Source of the DNA: Alphaproteobacteria bacterium
Lineage (GTDB): Bacteria > Pseudomonadota > Alphaproteobacteria > CAAGCB01 > CAG-977
Direction of reading: 5' to 3'
Assembly: GCA_900768875.1 (NCBI GenBank)
Contig: CAAGEP010000003.1
Span: 124,001 to 188,000 of the forward strand
DNA length: 64,000 nt
Each line of letters begins with the position of its first letter. Position 1 is the stretch's first letter. The translations under genes and the position numbers were made by a program. Shown here piece after piece: positions 9,467-19,216 of the stretch. The notes under the pieces were generated by a model, which worked only from the letters and a program-made list of their open reading frames with translations, did no database searches and was not told the origin of the DNA.

Positions 9467-10357
9467 CTATGCCGAGCGGACGCTGACATCGACTTTGACG
9501 GTATGCGATCCGCCGCCCGTCATCAGCCCTTTTACGGGGCTCATGTCGTCGAAATCGCGCCCCCAGCCGACGGTCAGGTGTTCGGTTTGCATGTACATAT
9601 TGTTCGTGGGGTCAAGGTCGACCCAGCCGTACGTCGGCACAAACACCGAAAACCACGCGTGCGAGGCGTCGCCGCCAATCATTTCGATTTCGCCGCGTTT
9701 TTCGGCTTCGGCGGCGCGGCGGGTGCGGATGTAGCCGCTGACGTACCGCGCGGCAATTCCCCAAGCCCTCAAACAAGCGATGCCGACGTGGGCGAAGTCT
9801 TGGCAGACGCCGCGTTTCATTTCCAGCGTTTCGTCAATCGGCGTGGCGATGCTGGTCGCCGAAGAGTCGTATTTGAAATCGGCGTAGATGCGGCGCATGA
9901 TTTCTTCGGCGGCTTCCAAAATCGGACGGTTCGGGGTAAAGGACGGGGCGGCGTAAGCTTTGGCTTTTTGACTGAACGGCACAAAGCACGACGGATGCGC
10001 GAAAACGGCGGCGTCCAGCGTTTCGGGCGTCGAAGGCAAAGCAAGCGCGGCTGCGACGCTTTCCCATGCGGGCGTGTTTGCGGCGGCGGGATAATCGGGC
10101 ATTTTTACCGTGGCGGTGAAATCCGAGGTCACCGTCATTTCCGTATGAGGCGTTTCAACAACCAGAAAAGTCGCCGTATTGCCGAACGCGTCCGTCGAAT
10201 CCGTCTGATAGGCGGGGGCGGGCGTCATGGAAACGGTGCTGTTTTCGACCGTCTGAAAAGGTGTGTTTCGCGGCTTTAAACGCGCCAAATGATGCGACAG
10301 GGTGACAGGCTGGCTGTATCCGTAAACGGTGGTGTGACGGACGTGATAACGGGTCAT
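9467..10357 (-). CDS. Transglutaminase-like cysteine peptidase
   Basis: A 296-residue protein. The N-terminus (about 1-90) is the beta-sandwich that precedes bacterial transglutaminase-like domains. The catalytic core has Cys in RGVCQDFAH, His in DASHAWFSV and Asp in DLDPTN, the expected papain-like triad. Its start codon overlaps the stop of the ATP-grasp/Alpha-E gene, a partnership known from comparative genomics (COG2307/COG2308 neighbourhoods) and thought to make and trim small peptides. The substrate is unknown. Confidence 0.85.
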   Translation of the reverse strand: MTRYHVRHTTVYGYSQPVTLSHHLARLKPRNTPFQTVENSTVSMTPAPAYQTDSTDAFGNTATFLVVETPHTEMTVTSDFTATVKMPDYPAAANTPAWESVAAALALPSTPETLDAAVFAHPSCFVPFSQKAKAYAAPSFTPNRPILEAAEEIMRRIYADFKYDSSATSIATPIDETLEMKRGVCQDFAHVGIACLRAWGIAARYVSGYIRTRRAAEAEKRGEIEMIGGDASHAWFSVFVPTYGWVDLDPTNNMYMQTEHLTVGWGRDFDDMSPVKGLMTGGGSHTVKVDVSVRSA

Positions 10358-12717
10358 TTCAGCTTTCCTTTATTATAAGCGGGACCTTGCCGCGTCGATG
10401 TGTTGTGTACGAAGCACGACAGGGTCAGCGTATCCGAAAACGCCTGCAGGCGGTCGCGCAGGTTCGCCGTCAAAGCGGGTAAATCGACCGTCAAAATATC
10501 AATATCTTCAAGCACTTTTGCCATATCGCGCAAAATGGTGTTTTCCTTGGCAAACAGAGAAGGTGTGCGGCTTTCGCGTTCCAAAGCGACAATGGCGCGG
10601 CGCAGTTCTCTGACTTGGAAAATCAGCGATCGCGGGTTCGATTTGTCGCACACCAGCAAATCGACGACCAAAGGGACGCTCGGCACGCTCATATAGCGCG
10701 CGCGGTAGGTCATACGGCTGTCCGACGTTTCAAGCAGGCTTTCCAAAGACGCGTCAAAGCCCGCGATTTTACAGCTTTGAATGCCCGACAGCAGGTTCAG
10801 AATTTGCAGTCCGCGTTCCAATCTGCGCCCGATTTCCAAAAAACGCCAGCCGTGGTCGCGGGTCATGTCTTCGTGAATCAAGCCGCTGAGGGCGTTTTGA
10901 CGCACGATAATGCTGTCCAGACGGTTTAGAATAACGGGGTAGTTTGCCGATTCTTCGGGCAACAGAGGGGCAAGCGCGGTAAACAGCTCCCAAGTGTCCA
11001 TGGACAGGCGGTCGTGCAGCTGATCCGCCATTTCTTTCAGCCGCTTGAACAAAAAACAAAGCCCGAAGCCGTACGATTCGGAACACATAATCTTTTTCAA
11101 CGTTTTCAGCGCGTCTTCGCGTTCGGCGGAATCTTGGAAATCGGCAAAGGGCATGTGTCCTTCCAACGCCAGAACGCACAGCAGGGTCGCGACATCGTTC
11201 GGGTCGGGAAAATCGGAACCTTGGGTCGCGCGGGTCAAAGCGACGCGCAACAGCCGCGCCAGCTGTTCGCTGCGCTCCAGATTGCGTCCCAGCCAATACA
11301 TATTGTCGGCGATGCGGGACGTCAGTTCGAACGCGGTGCGGGTCGGGGCGACAAGCTTTTCGGGGGCGGAGGGGCGCGCGGCGGAAACGGGGGCTTTGAC
11401 CCAAACGTCGCAGACTCCGATACTGTCGGCGGTCGTCGTGAACGCCAATCCGCCCGCCATAACGCGGTATGCGCCGTTGTCGCTGACGACGGGAATGCGC
11501 AGACGCACCCGTGCGCTTTCGATGTTTCCGTTCCTCACAATCGGCATTTCAGAGGCGTTGACGCGTTCCTGCCCGACATAGCGTTCGGGGCGGCGGTTCA
11601 AATCGTCGGGAGAAGGAGCGGCTTCCGCCCCCGTGAACGCATCGAAAAACTGCAAAGACCGCTGATGTTCGGTCAGATAAGCGGCTTCTTTGTCCTGTCC
11701 GCCCCACCATGCGGCAATCGACGGCAGCAACAGTTCTTTTCCCGTTAAGTGGCGGCAAATGCCGTGAATGAACGCTTTGAACACGGGGCTTTCCGCCAAT
11801 CCCGTTCCCAGCGGGTTCAAAACGGCAACCGTTCCCGCGCGCACCGCGTGGACCAGTCCCGCAATGCCCGACATGGACGAGCCCCTCAATTCCAACGGAT
11901 CGCACAAATCATCGGCGACGCGGCGCAAAATCACGTCAACCTGTTTCAATCCGTCGATGTTTTTTAAAAACACTTTGTCGCCGCGGACGGTCAAATCGGC
12001 GGGTTCAACCGCAACGATGCCCAGATTGCGGGCAAAGTAGGATTCTTCAAAGGACAGAGGGCGATTCGTCGATACGGTCAGCAGGACGACGGTCGGAACT
12101 TTGTCTGCGGGCGCGTTTGAAAACAGATGCCGGCGGAACGTTTCCAAAAAGTCGGACACGGGAGCAGGCTGAACGGCGGCAAACGCTTCCGGCAGAACAC
12201 GGGTCGAAACGCGTCTGTTTTTGACGGCGCGTCCGACGCCTTGCGGAATTTGCAAGTGGTCGGCGACAACCCAAAACGTGCCGTCGGGGGCGCGTTCGAC
12301 GTCCGCCGTATATTCTTGGACAAAGACTCCGTTTGCGGGCTTCAGTCCGCGCAGGGCGGGAAAATACATCGGATTGCCAAAGACGGCGGCGGGAGGCAGA
12401 ACGCCCGCCGAAATCAAAGTTTGTTCGCCGTATAAATCGCTCAGCATCGCGTTAAAAAGTTCGGCTCTTTGAACCAAGCCTTTGGAAACGGTTTCAAAAT
12501 CCTGCTGAGACAGAATGAACGGAACGACTCCGTGAGCGCGCTTTTCCGTCGAATCCGAAAAATCGGCGTGCATCAGCCGCGTTGTCTGTTCGCCCAAAAA
12601 AGGTATCTTTTCCCCGTTTTCCTGCAGTTTTTCCCAAAAAATCCGCCAATGCGGGCGGACGGAGCCATCGGGGGTGAATGTTTCGTTGAAAGACGTTTGT
12701 TCGGATGAAAAAGTCAT
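10354..12717 (-). CDS. Fused circularly permuted ATP-grasp / Alpha-E protein
   Basis: A 787-residue fusion. The first ~480 residues match the circularly permuted ATP-grasp type 2 domain, a putative amide ligase, and the last ~300 are the helical Alpha-E domain. In many bacteria these are separate adjacent genes. I chose the ATG at 12717, which follows AGAGGATTTT; the longer frame begins in low-complexity sequence without a ribosome site. It is coupled to the transglutaminase gene downstream, so a peptide-ligase/peptidase pair is likely. The product is unknown. Confidence 0.85.
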   Translation of the reverse strand: MTFSSEQTSFNETFTPDGSVRPHWRIFWEKLQENGEKIPFLGEQTTRLMHADFSDSTEKRAHGVVPFILSQQDFETVSKGLVQRAELFNAMLSDLYGEQTLISAGVLPPAAVFGNPMYFPALRGLKPANGVFVQEYTADVERAPDGTFWVVADHLQIPQGVGRAVKNRRVSTRVLPEAFAAVQPAPVSDFLETFRRHLFSNAPADKVPTVVLLTVSTNRPLSFEESYFARNLGIVAVEPADLTVRGDKVFLKNIDGLKQVDVILRRVADDLCDPLELRGSSMSGIAGLVHAVRAGTVAVLNPLGTGLAESPVFKAFIHGICRHLTGKELLLPSIAAWWGGQDKEAAYLTEHQRSLQFFDAFTGAEAAPSPDDLNRRPERYVGQERVNASEMPIVRNGNIESARVRLRIPVVSDNGAYRVMAGGLAFTTTADSIGVCDVWVKAPVSAARPSAPEKLVAPTRTAFELTSRIADNMYWLGRNLERSEQLARLLRVALTRATQGSDFPDPNDVATLLCVLALEGHMPFADFQDSAEREDALKTLKKIMCSESYGFGLCFLFKRLKEMADQLHDRLSMDTWELFTALAPLLPEESANYPVILNRLDSIIVRQNALSGLIHEDMTRDHGWRFLEIGRRLERGLQILNLLSGIQSCKIAGFDASLESLLETSDSRMTYRARYMSVPSVPLVVDLLVCDKSNPRSLIFQVRELRRAIVALERESRTPSLFAKENTILRDMAKVLEDIDILTVDLPALTANLRDRLQAFSDTLTLSCFVHNTSTRQGPAYNKGKLK

Positions 12718-12811
12718 AAAATCCTCTGTTTTTTTATCCTTTTTAAGACAAAAAAAATAAAAGGTCGTTAAAATCAACCGCAGGATTTTACGTTAATCGG
12801 GAAAAAAGCCA

Positions 12812-13423
12812 ATGAAAAATGTTCAAGCTCTGCTTGCCGCAATCGCGCCGTTTTTAATGATGCCCGCTTTGGGAGCGGTCGGGTTGATTATGCCGATTGT
12901 TTGGATTGTTTTTGCGCAAATCAATGTGTTCCGCAAAATCGCTTTGTCCGCCAATCAAGCCGCCGCGGTTGCCGCCGTCGTGTTTTTGACGGCGACTTTG
13001 CTGGGGATGAAGTCGCTGCCCGCTTTGGGATTTGCCGCTGCGGTTGCGGGATTTCGCGCCGTTTGCTTTTCGGCGCAAAGTTTTCCGATAACGGGGGCGC
13101 TGACGTTGTGGGGTATCGGCGCGGGACTGGCGTATTTATTGCGAAACCTGTCGTTTGCATATCCTGCGGGATTTATTCTGTGCTTGCTGTGCGGCGGCGT
13201 TTACGCCAAACGGACGGCGCGGGAAATGTGGGGTGATTTCGCGTTTCCCGCCGCTTTGCCGCTGATTGCCGCCTTTATCGCCGAACGGGTCAAGCCGGAT
13301 GGAGCAACCGCAAAAATTGTCGTGTCCACCGTTGCGGGTTTTGTCGTTCCCGCCGTTGCTGACAGTCCTGTGCGGTTGGCGCTGACGACTGCCGCTTTGT
13401 ACGTTATCGGGCGGTACGCTTAG
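12812..13423 (+). CDS. Multi-pass membrane protein of unknown function
   Basis: A 203-residue, strongly hydrophobic, alanine-rich protein with about six predicted membrane segments and short loops. Hydrophobicity and codon use argue for a real gene although no family is recognised. Its last 20 bases overlap the 3' end of the convergent nuclease gene. Transport or anchoring are possible, but nothing in the sequence decides. Confidence 0.6.
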   Translation: MKNVQALLAAIAPFLMMPALGAVGLIMPIVWIVFAQINVFRKIALSANQAAAVAAVVFLTATLLGMKSLPALGFAAAVAGFRAVCFSAQSFPITGALTLWGIGAGLAYLLRNLSFAYPAGFILCLLCGGVYAKRTAREMWGDFAFPAALPLIAAFIAERVKPDGATAKIVVSTVAGFVVPAVADSPVRLALTTAALYVIGRYA

Positions 13424-13967
13424 CTTTTTTGGATTTTTTCGCTTTTTTGGCTTTGGTGTGCGGACGGTTTTTCTTGCCGTGGCGGTATTCCGCGGGGTTT
13501 TGGAAGTATTCGCACGCCCAAAATCCGCGCTTTTCCGCTTTGGCGACCGCTTCGTCGTCGGCGAATTTTTTGGAATACTGCGTGTAGGCGACGGCGTACC
13601 CGTTAAAAACCAGCCATTGGTTCAAGCTGATTTCCGCGCCGTTCCTGCGGATGAAACATTCGCCGATGGTGCGTCCGTAGCGGTCGCGCTTGTCGCCTTT
13701 GCAATACAATTTATCCGTTCCGACGAAATCTTTTAAAGCGGCAGTCGCCTGTTTTCCGCATTCGACCTTTTCCCCGCCGCAAGTGCATGTTTGGGACGTT
13801 TCGGGCGCGTCAACGCCCAGCAGACGGATTTTTTCCTGCCCGATTTTGACCGTGTCCGCGTCGATGATGCGGATGTCGCCTTGAATGACATGCGTGCATC
13901 CCGCCGCGACAATCAGTCCGATGATGTATTTGATGAATTTTTTATAGCTTTGTTTTTGACTGGCCAT
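13404..13967 (-). CDS. Thermonuclease-family (SNase-like) lipoprotein or membrane-anchored nuclease
   Basis: A 187-residue staphylococcal-nuclease fold protein. The motifs are VIDADT-like (IDADTVKI), RLLGVDAPET and RDRYGR, which carry the family's Ca2+-binding and catalytic Asp, Arg and Glu/Arg residues. The N-terminus has a hydrophobic segment ending AAGC, which could be a lipobox, so the enzyme is probably outside the inner membrane. A Lys-rich C-tail (KKAKKSKKAKR) may bind nucleic acid. It overlaps the convergent membrane-protein gene by 20 bases. Confidence 0.85.
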   Translation of the reverse strand: MASQKQSYKKFIKYIIGLIVAAGCTHVIQGDIRIIDADTVKIGQEKIRLLGVDAPETSQTCTCGGEKVECGKQATAALKDFVGTDKLYCKGDKRDRYGRTIGECFIRRNGAEISLNQWLVFNGYAVAYTQYSKKFADDEAVAKAEKRGFWACEYFQNPAEYRHGKKNRPHTKAKKAKKSKKAKRTAR

Positions 13968-14023
13968 TTCATTAAAAATCCGTTAATATTTCCGTTGCTT
14001 TAGAAAAACACGAGGGGAAAACA

Positions 14024-17000
14024 ATGTCAAAAATTATTTTTGTTCTGCTGCTGTCGCTGATGCCCGCACCGGCGCAGGCACTGACCTTGAAAACGCCGGA
14101 TTGGGTCAATTTCGACACGGACAAGCTGATTTTTGAATTTTCCGAACCAATGATTTCTTTCGGGCGGATGGAACGCAGCGTCAAGGATGTTCCGATTGAA
14201 ATTTCCCCTTCAATCGGATGCGAATGGCGTTGGCTGAACCGCAAGACGCTGGCCTGTTTTTTTGAAGCCAAAAGACTGAAACCCGCTACGGAATATACGA
14301 TGAGCTTCGGGACGTTCACCGCGGCGGACGGGCAAACGTTTTCCCCCGAACAGGCGGCGTTTCGGGTGCCGGAAATCACGGTAGTTAAAGAACAAAGCCG
14401 TTTTTATCAATTCAAAAATCCCACCCGTCCCGAATGGGTTGTTAAGCTTTCGGGTCCCGGCGACGGATACCGGCAAACGAAGCAGATAACCTTTAACAAC
14501 GATGTCGGGGCGGAATATGTGGCGTATAATTCCTATTCGCGCCTGCTGTACCTTATGCCGAAAAAAGATTTGCCGCGAAACGCGGAATACACCGTCGAAT
14601 ACAAAGGTCAGGAAATCGGCAGGGGCAAAACCATGCCGCCGCTGGGGGTTGCCGGCATCGGCTGCGATATAGGCGGATGGAACTACAAGCAATATGCCGC
14701 GGACGAAGAAGCACGTTGCCGGTCAAACGTGCGGATTGTCATGACCGACAGCATCGTGCAGGACAACATCAAGGATTTCATAAAAAACGCCGAAAACAAA
14801 AATTATTTGAATCCCGTGATTCAGTTGAGCGGGCTTAAAAACGGTCAAACAACGGAAATCGTTGTTCCCGCGGGGATTCGCGACCAGTGGGACGAAACTT
14901 TGAAAGAACCCGTTACGCTCAAACTTCACATGCTGGATCGCGAGCCGAAACTGAAAACCGTCTATGAAAGAGGTGTTTTAGAAGCTGCGGAACAGACCGA
15001 TTTCCACGGTTTCGCTCAAAATCTGAACAAAGCGGCGATTGAATTCAAAGGCTTTACGGCAAAGAAAAACGTGCAGGGAACGCACCGCATCGCCGATATC
15101 AAGGCCGACATTCGCAATGAAATGTATCCGTTCACTTACGGTATTCGCGATATGTTGGGAGAAAAATCGGGCTACCTGTTCGGACGGATTCAGACAAATC
15201 CCGAGAAGCTGAATGACTACTCCCAAAAAAGTTTTACGGCGATTGTTGCGCCGTGGCAGGCGGTCGTGAAAGCCGGAAGCGACAAAACAATCGTATGGGT
15301 CAACGATTTGAAAACGGGAAAGCCCGTCAAAGACGCCGCCGTTGATATCTATGTGCAAGAGGGGCGCAATCCCTCTGCGGATGTTCATCCGATTTTACAG
15401 GCGAAAACAGACTTCAACGGCGTGGCCGAATTGGGCGGATATAAAGCGTTGGGAAAAAATGCCGATTTGCTTGACGCGTGGATGGACGGCGGAAAACAGC
15501 TGTTTGTGCGAATCGTCAAAGGCGAAGACATGACGGTTCTGCCTTTGTCGAATTCCTACGCAATCAGCGCGGGCGCGGTCAGCGACTGGACGATTTCGAC
15601 CGTTTACGGCATACAGCCGCGGCAGAATTTGCGGACGTTCGGCATTACGCCGCAAGGCATTTACAGACAGGGCGACACGGTGGATTATAAAATCTATGTC
15701 CGCGCCGAAGGACTGAAGTCCGCTCCGCAGGCGGTTTACGATTTGCAGGTGTTCGATTCCATGGGGCAGGTCGTTCATGAACGCAAAAATATCGCTTTGT
15801 CCGAATTCGGGGCGATTGACGGCAGTTTCAAGCTGTCCGCCCAAGCCGTTGCGGGAACGTACGACGTTCAGCTGAAAACGGGCGACACCGTTTTGAATCC
15901 GCTGAAAATTCTGGTGTCCGACTTTACGCCTTTGCCGTTCAAAGTCAAAACGGATGTCGATACGGAGCGCGCAAAAGGCGGGGAGTTTGTGCAAATGTCC
16001 GCGACTGCGTCTTTGCTGTCGGGCGGGGCGTTTGCCAATGCCGCCGCGCGGCAAACGGCGGTATTGTCGTATGTGCCGTTCGGTTATGAAAACTTTTCTT
16101 TCGGCAACGGCGATTTTCCGCACGAGGAAACGTTGCGCGACGAAACCAAAAAAACAAACGGGAAAGGGGAGGTTCACACCTCTTTCAAGCTGCCGAAATC
16201 AAGGGTTGAAACAGGGGAAATCCGTTTTGAAACGCGTGTGTTCGACGACAGCGGGCGCTTCGGGGCGTCGATTAAAGTCGTTCCGTATTTCGCAAGCGAT
16301 GCTCTGGTCGGGATTCGGCCGGAAAACTGGCTGGTTCAAGCCGGTGTCGAAACGGCGGTGGATGTCGTGGTTGTGTCGCCCGACAAAAAGCCCGTTGCCG
16401 ATATTCCTGTCAAGGTTGAAATTTACAAAAAAAGCGGCCGATTGATTCGCGAACGTGCCGCCGGCAATGCGTACAGGCTCAGATACGATGCCGTGGAAGA
16501 AAAAGTTTCCGAATGTGCTTTGGTCAGCGCCGATGAACCCGTAAAGTGTGCGTTCACCCCACAAGACGCGGGTGAATATCGGGCGGCGGCGGTTATTGCA
16601 GGATCATCGGCGAAAACGTCGTTTTATGCGGAAGGCGGCGGTTATGTGCCCTGGGAGCCGAACAAGGATGTTCTGCCGCTGACGGTTGACAGGAAAAAGT
16701 ACGCCGTCGGTGAAACGATTGAAATCATGGTTAAAAATCCGTTCCAAAACGGGCGGGCTTTGATTACCGTCGAACGGGACGGTATCCTGAAATCATGGGT
16801 GCAACCGATGAAAAACAGTATGGAAAAAGTCAAAATCGAAGTTACCGAAGACTTTTTCCCCGGGGTATATGTGTCCGTCAATCTGTTTTCGCCGCGCGTG
16901 GCGGATTCGTCAATCGAACCCGATTTGGGCAAGCCGTCCGAAAAAACGGGCTATGTTCAAATTGATGTTGAGAACAAAACCCGTGTTTTGGATGTGAAAA

Positions 17001-19216
17001 TCACATCGGACAAGGAAGAATACCGGCCGAAGCAAACGGCAAAAGTGACGCTGTCCGTTCAGGCAAAACAGCCTGTCGAACTGGCGGTGGCCGTGCTGGA
17101 CGAGGCGGTTTTGGCATTGCTGCCGAAGGGGATTGAATCCTTTAACCCTTTGCCCGAACTGAACAAAACGGGGGATTTGGATGTCAAAACGTACAGCTTG
17201 ATTTCACAGCTCATCGGCCGGCAAAAGGTCGAGAAAAAAGGCGCAAATCAAGGCGGTGACGGCGGTTCCGATTTCGCCGTGCGCGATTTGTTCAAGTTGG
17301 TCGGCTATTGGAATCCGTCGCTGAAAACGGACAAAGACGGAAAAGCAAGTTTTGATATGACTTTGCCCGACAATCTGACATCGTGGAAAATCATTGCGGT
17401 CGCGATGACGCCGTCGGATTTTGCGGGACTGGGGACAGCGGATTTCAAGGTGAATCAGCCGCTGGAATTAAGGGCGCTGATCCCCAATCAGGTTTATTCG
17501 GGCGATACGTTCGTTCCGGCGGTTTCCGTCATGAACCGTACCAAAGTTCCTCAAACGGTTGAAGTGACTTTGAAAAGCGGTGGCGAGAAAGAGGTTTTCA
17601 AACCGTACAAAAACAAAGCTGTCGTGATTTTGAAGCCGTTTGAACGCAAGGCCGTGTTTTTCGATTCCGTAACCGCGGGTGAAAAAGGCAAAATGCCTTT
17701 GCTGTTTGCCGCCAAATCGGGCAAGGAAAAAGATGCTTTGAAAGTCGAGATTCCCGTTTTGAAAAACGCTCCGGAACAAACCGCCGCGATGTTCGGCAGA
17801 ATTGACGGCACGGAAGAAATTCCTTTGGATATTCCCGCCGACAGCGTTTTGACTTTGTCGGTTTCGCCGACGGTTGCAAATGCCAAGGATTCGGCTATCA
17901 AAGCGATGATTGAATATCCGTACAGCTGTTGGGAACAAAAAATCAGCCGCGCGTGGGCGGCGGCGAACGCCGGTGAAAAATGGGCGGGCGGTCGTGAATT
18001 CGCACAAAGCGTGCTGGACGAAATACGATCGTACCAAACCCCCGACGGCGGGATGTCTTATTTTTTGAATTTCAACGGATTCGACAGTCCGTATCTGTCC
18101 GCGTATACGAGCTATGTGCTGACACGGCTGAAAGCGAAGGGCTTTGCCGTTCCTCCGGTTGCCGAAGAAAAGTTGGGCGCGTATTTGCTGCGGATATTCA
18201 ACGGACGGAAGGATGTTGAAATGCCGACTGTCGTCCGCGCGCTGTCCGTACCGTACTTAATCAAGCGCGGACTGATTGAAACGGCGGATTTGGAGCCTTT
18301 GCGCCGAGATTTGCCGAAGATGACCGCTTTTGAAAAAGCCGTTCTGTATCCTTATATGCCGACGGATCTGCTGAAAGATGTCTACAAAACATCGGGCGCC
18401 GTCGTCGTTGAAGAAGATGAGGAACAAAGCTTTTCCGTTTTGCCGTCGATTGCCAAAACGAATTGCGCCGTTTTGCAGGCTTTGCCCGAAAATCGGGAGC
18501 TGATGCGCGGGGTTTTGTCTTTGCGCGGCAAAAACGGAACTTGGGGGGAAACGCAGGCGAACGCTTTTTGTTTGGATGCGTTGGATGCTTACATGGCGGC
18601 CAGCGAAACGGCGGTCGATGCGAAGATATCCGCCAAAATCGGTAAAAAACAGGTGTTGGACGGCACGGTTGCGGCAAAAGAGCTGAAAACGGCGATATCC
18701 TTTGAACAACCCGAAACGCAAACGCTGACGATGACAAAGACGGGGCAGGGCAATCCGTATTATTCGGCGGTTCTGAATTATCCGTCGTCAACAAACGGAG
18801 CGGTCAATGCGGGGCTGAAGGTCAAGCGGTTCTACAGCGTGGAACAGGGCGGACATTTTTTCAGAGCTCAGCGCAGACGCATCAGACGCGGTCAAACCGT
18901 GCGCGTGATTTTGGAAGTAACGGTTCCCGAATTCCAAAGCTATGTGGCGGTGTCCGATCCTGTCGTCGGCGCGCTTGAGCCGTTGAATTCTTTGCAAACG
19001 GACATGGTGCGGCGGGACGGATTCTATTTCAAGGATTCAAACTTCAAACGGGTGACGTTCTATGCCGAAGAGCTGCCGAAAGGGACGTATACGTTGACTT
19101 ATGACGCGCAGGTGGTTGCCGAAGGCGATTTTATTGCGTACCCCGCCAAAGCCGAAGCGATGTATCTGCCTGATGTGTTCGGGCTAAGCGAAACGCAGGA
19201 AGTCGTTGTTCAATGA
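14024..19216 (+). CDS. Bacterial alpha-2-macroglobulin-family protein
   Basis: A 1730-residue periplasmic protease trap. A signal peptide ends near AQA at about residue 20; there is no lipobox Cys, unlike lipid-anchored E. coli ECAM. A series of macroglobulin-like beta domains leads to the alpha-2-macroglobulin core and the thioester motif C-W-E-Q at Cys1302 (usual form CLEQ), followed by a helical thioester domain with SPYLSAYTSYVLTRL. The stop codon overlaps the start of the PBP1C gene, the classic pairing in which the trap guards the envelope while PBP1C repairs peptidoglycan. Length is normal. Confidence 0.92.
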   Translation: MSKIIFVLLLSLMPAPAQALTLKTPDWVNFDTDKLIFEFSEPMISFGRMERSVKDVPIEISPSIGCEWRWLNRKTLACFFEAKRLKPATEYTMSFGTFTAADGQTFSPEQAAFRVPEITVVKEQSRFYQFKNPTRPEWVVKLSGPGDGYRQTKQITFNNDVGAEYVAYNSYSRLLYLMPKKDLPRNAEYTVEYKGQEIGRGKTMPPLGVAGIGCDIGGWNYKQYAADEEARCRSNVRIVMTDSIVQDNIKDFIKNAENKNYLNPVIQLSGLKNGQTTEIVVPAGIRDQWDETLKEPVTLKLHMLDREPKLKTVYERGVLEAAEQTDFHGFAQNLNKAAIEFKGFTAKKNVQGTHRIADIKADIRNEMYPFTYGIRDMLGEKSGYLFGRIQTNPEKLNDYSQKSFTAIVAPWQAVVKAGSDKTIVWVNDLKTGKPVKDAAVDIYVQEGRNPSADVHPILQAKTDFNGVAELGGYKALGKNADLLDAWMDGGKQLFVRIVKGEDMTVLPLSNSYAISAGAVSDWTISTVYGIQPRQNLRTFGITPQGIYRQGDTVDYKIYVRAEGLKSAPQAVYDLQVFDSMGQVVHERKNIALSEFGAIDGSFKLSAQAVAGTYDVQLKTGDTVLNPLKILVSDFTPLPFKVKTDVDTERAKGGEFVQMSATASLLSGGAFANAAARQTAVLSYVPFGYENFSFGNGDFPHEETLRDETKKTNGKGEVHTSFKLPKSRVETGEIRFETRVFDDSGRFGASIKVVPYFASDALVGIRPENWLVQAGVETAVDVVVVSPDKKPVADIPVKVEIYKKSGRLIRERAAGNAYRLRYDAVEEKVSECALVSADEPVKCAFTPQDAGEYRAAAVIAGSSAKTSFYAEGGGYVPWEPNKDVLPLTVDRKKYAVGETIEIMVKNPFQNGRALITVERDGILKSWVQPMKNSMEKVKIEVTEDFFPGVYVSVNLFSPRVADSSIEPDLGKPSEKTGYVQIDVENKTRVLDVKITSDKEEYRPKQTAKVTLSVQAKQPVELAVAVLDEAVLALLPKGIESFNPLPELNKTGDLDVKTYSLISQLIGRQKVEKKGANQGGDGGSDFAVRDLFKLVGYWNPSLKTDKDGKASFDMTLPDNLTSWKIIAVAMTPSDFAGLGTADFKVNQPLELRALIPNQVYSGDTFVPAVSVMNRTKVPQTVEVTLKSGGEKEVFKPYKNKAVVILKPFERKAVFFDSVTAGEKGKMPLLFAAKSGKEKDALKVEIPVLKNAPEQTAAMFGRIDGTEEIPLDIPADSVLTLSVSPTVANAKDSAIKAMIEYPYSCWEQKISRAWAAANAGEKWAGGREFAQSVLDEIRSYQTPDGGMSYFLNFNGFDSPYLSAYTSYVLTRLKAKGFAVPPVAEEKLGAYLLRIFNGRKDVEMPTVVRALSVPYLIKRGLIETADLEPLRRDLPKMTAFEKAVLYPYMPTDLLKDVYKTSGAVVVEEDEEQSFSVLPSIAKTNCAVLQALPENRELMRGVLSLRGKNGTWGETQANAFCLDALDAYMAASETAVDAKISAKIGKKQVLDGTVAAKELKTAISFEQPETQTLTMTKTGQGNPYYSAVLNYPSSTNGAVNAGLKVKRFYSVEQGGHFFRAQRRRIRRGQTVRVILEVTVPEFQSYVAVSDPVVGALEPLNSLQTDMVRRDGFYFKDSNFKRVTFYAEELPKGTYTLTYDAQVVAEGDFIAYPAKAEAMYLPDVFGLSETQEVVVQ

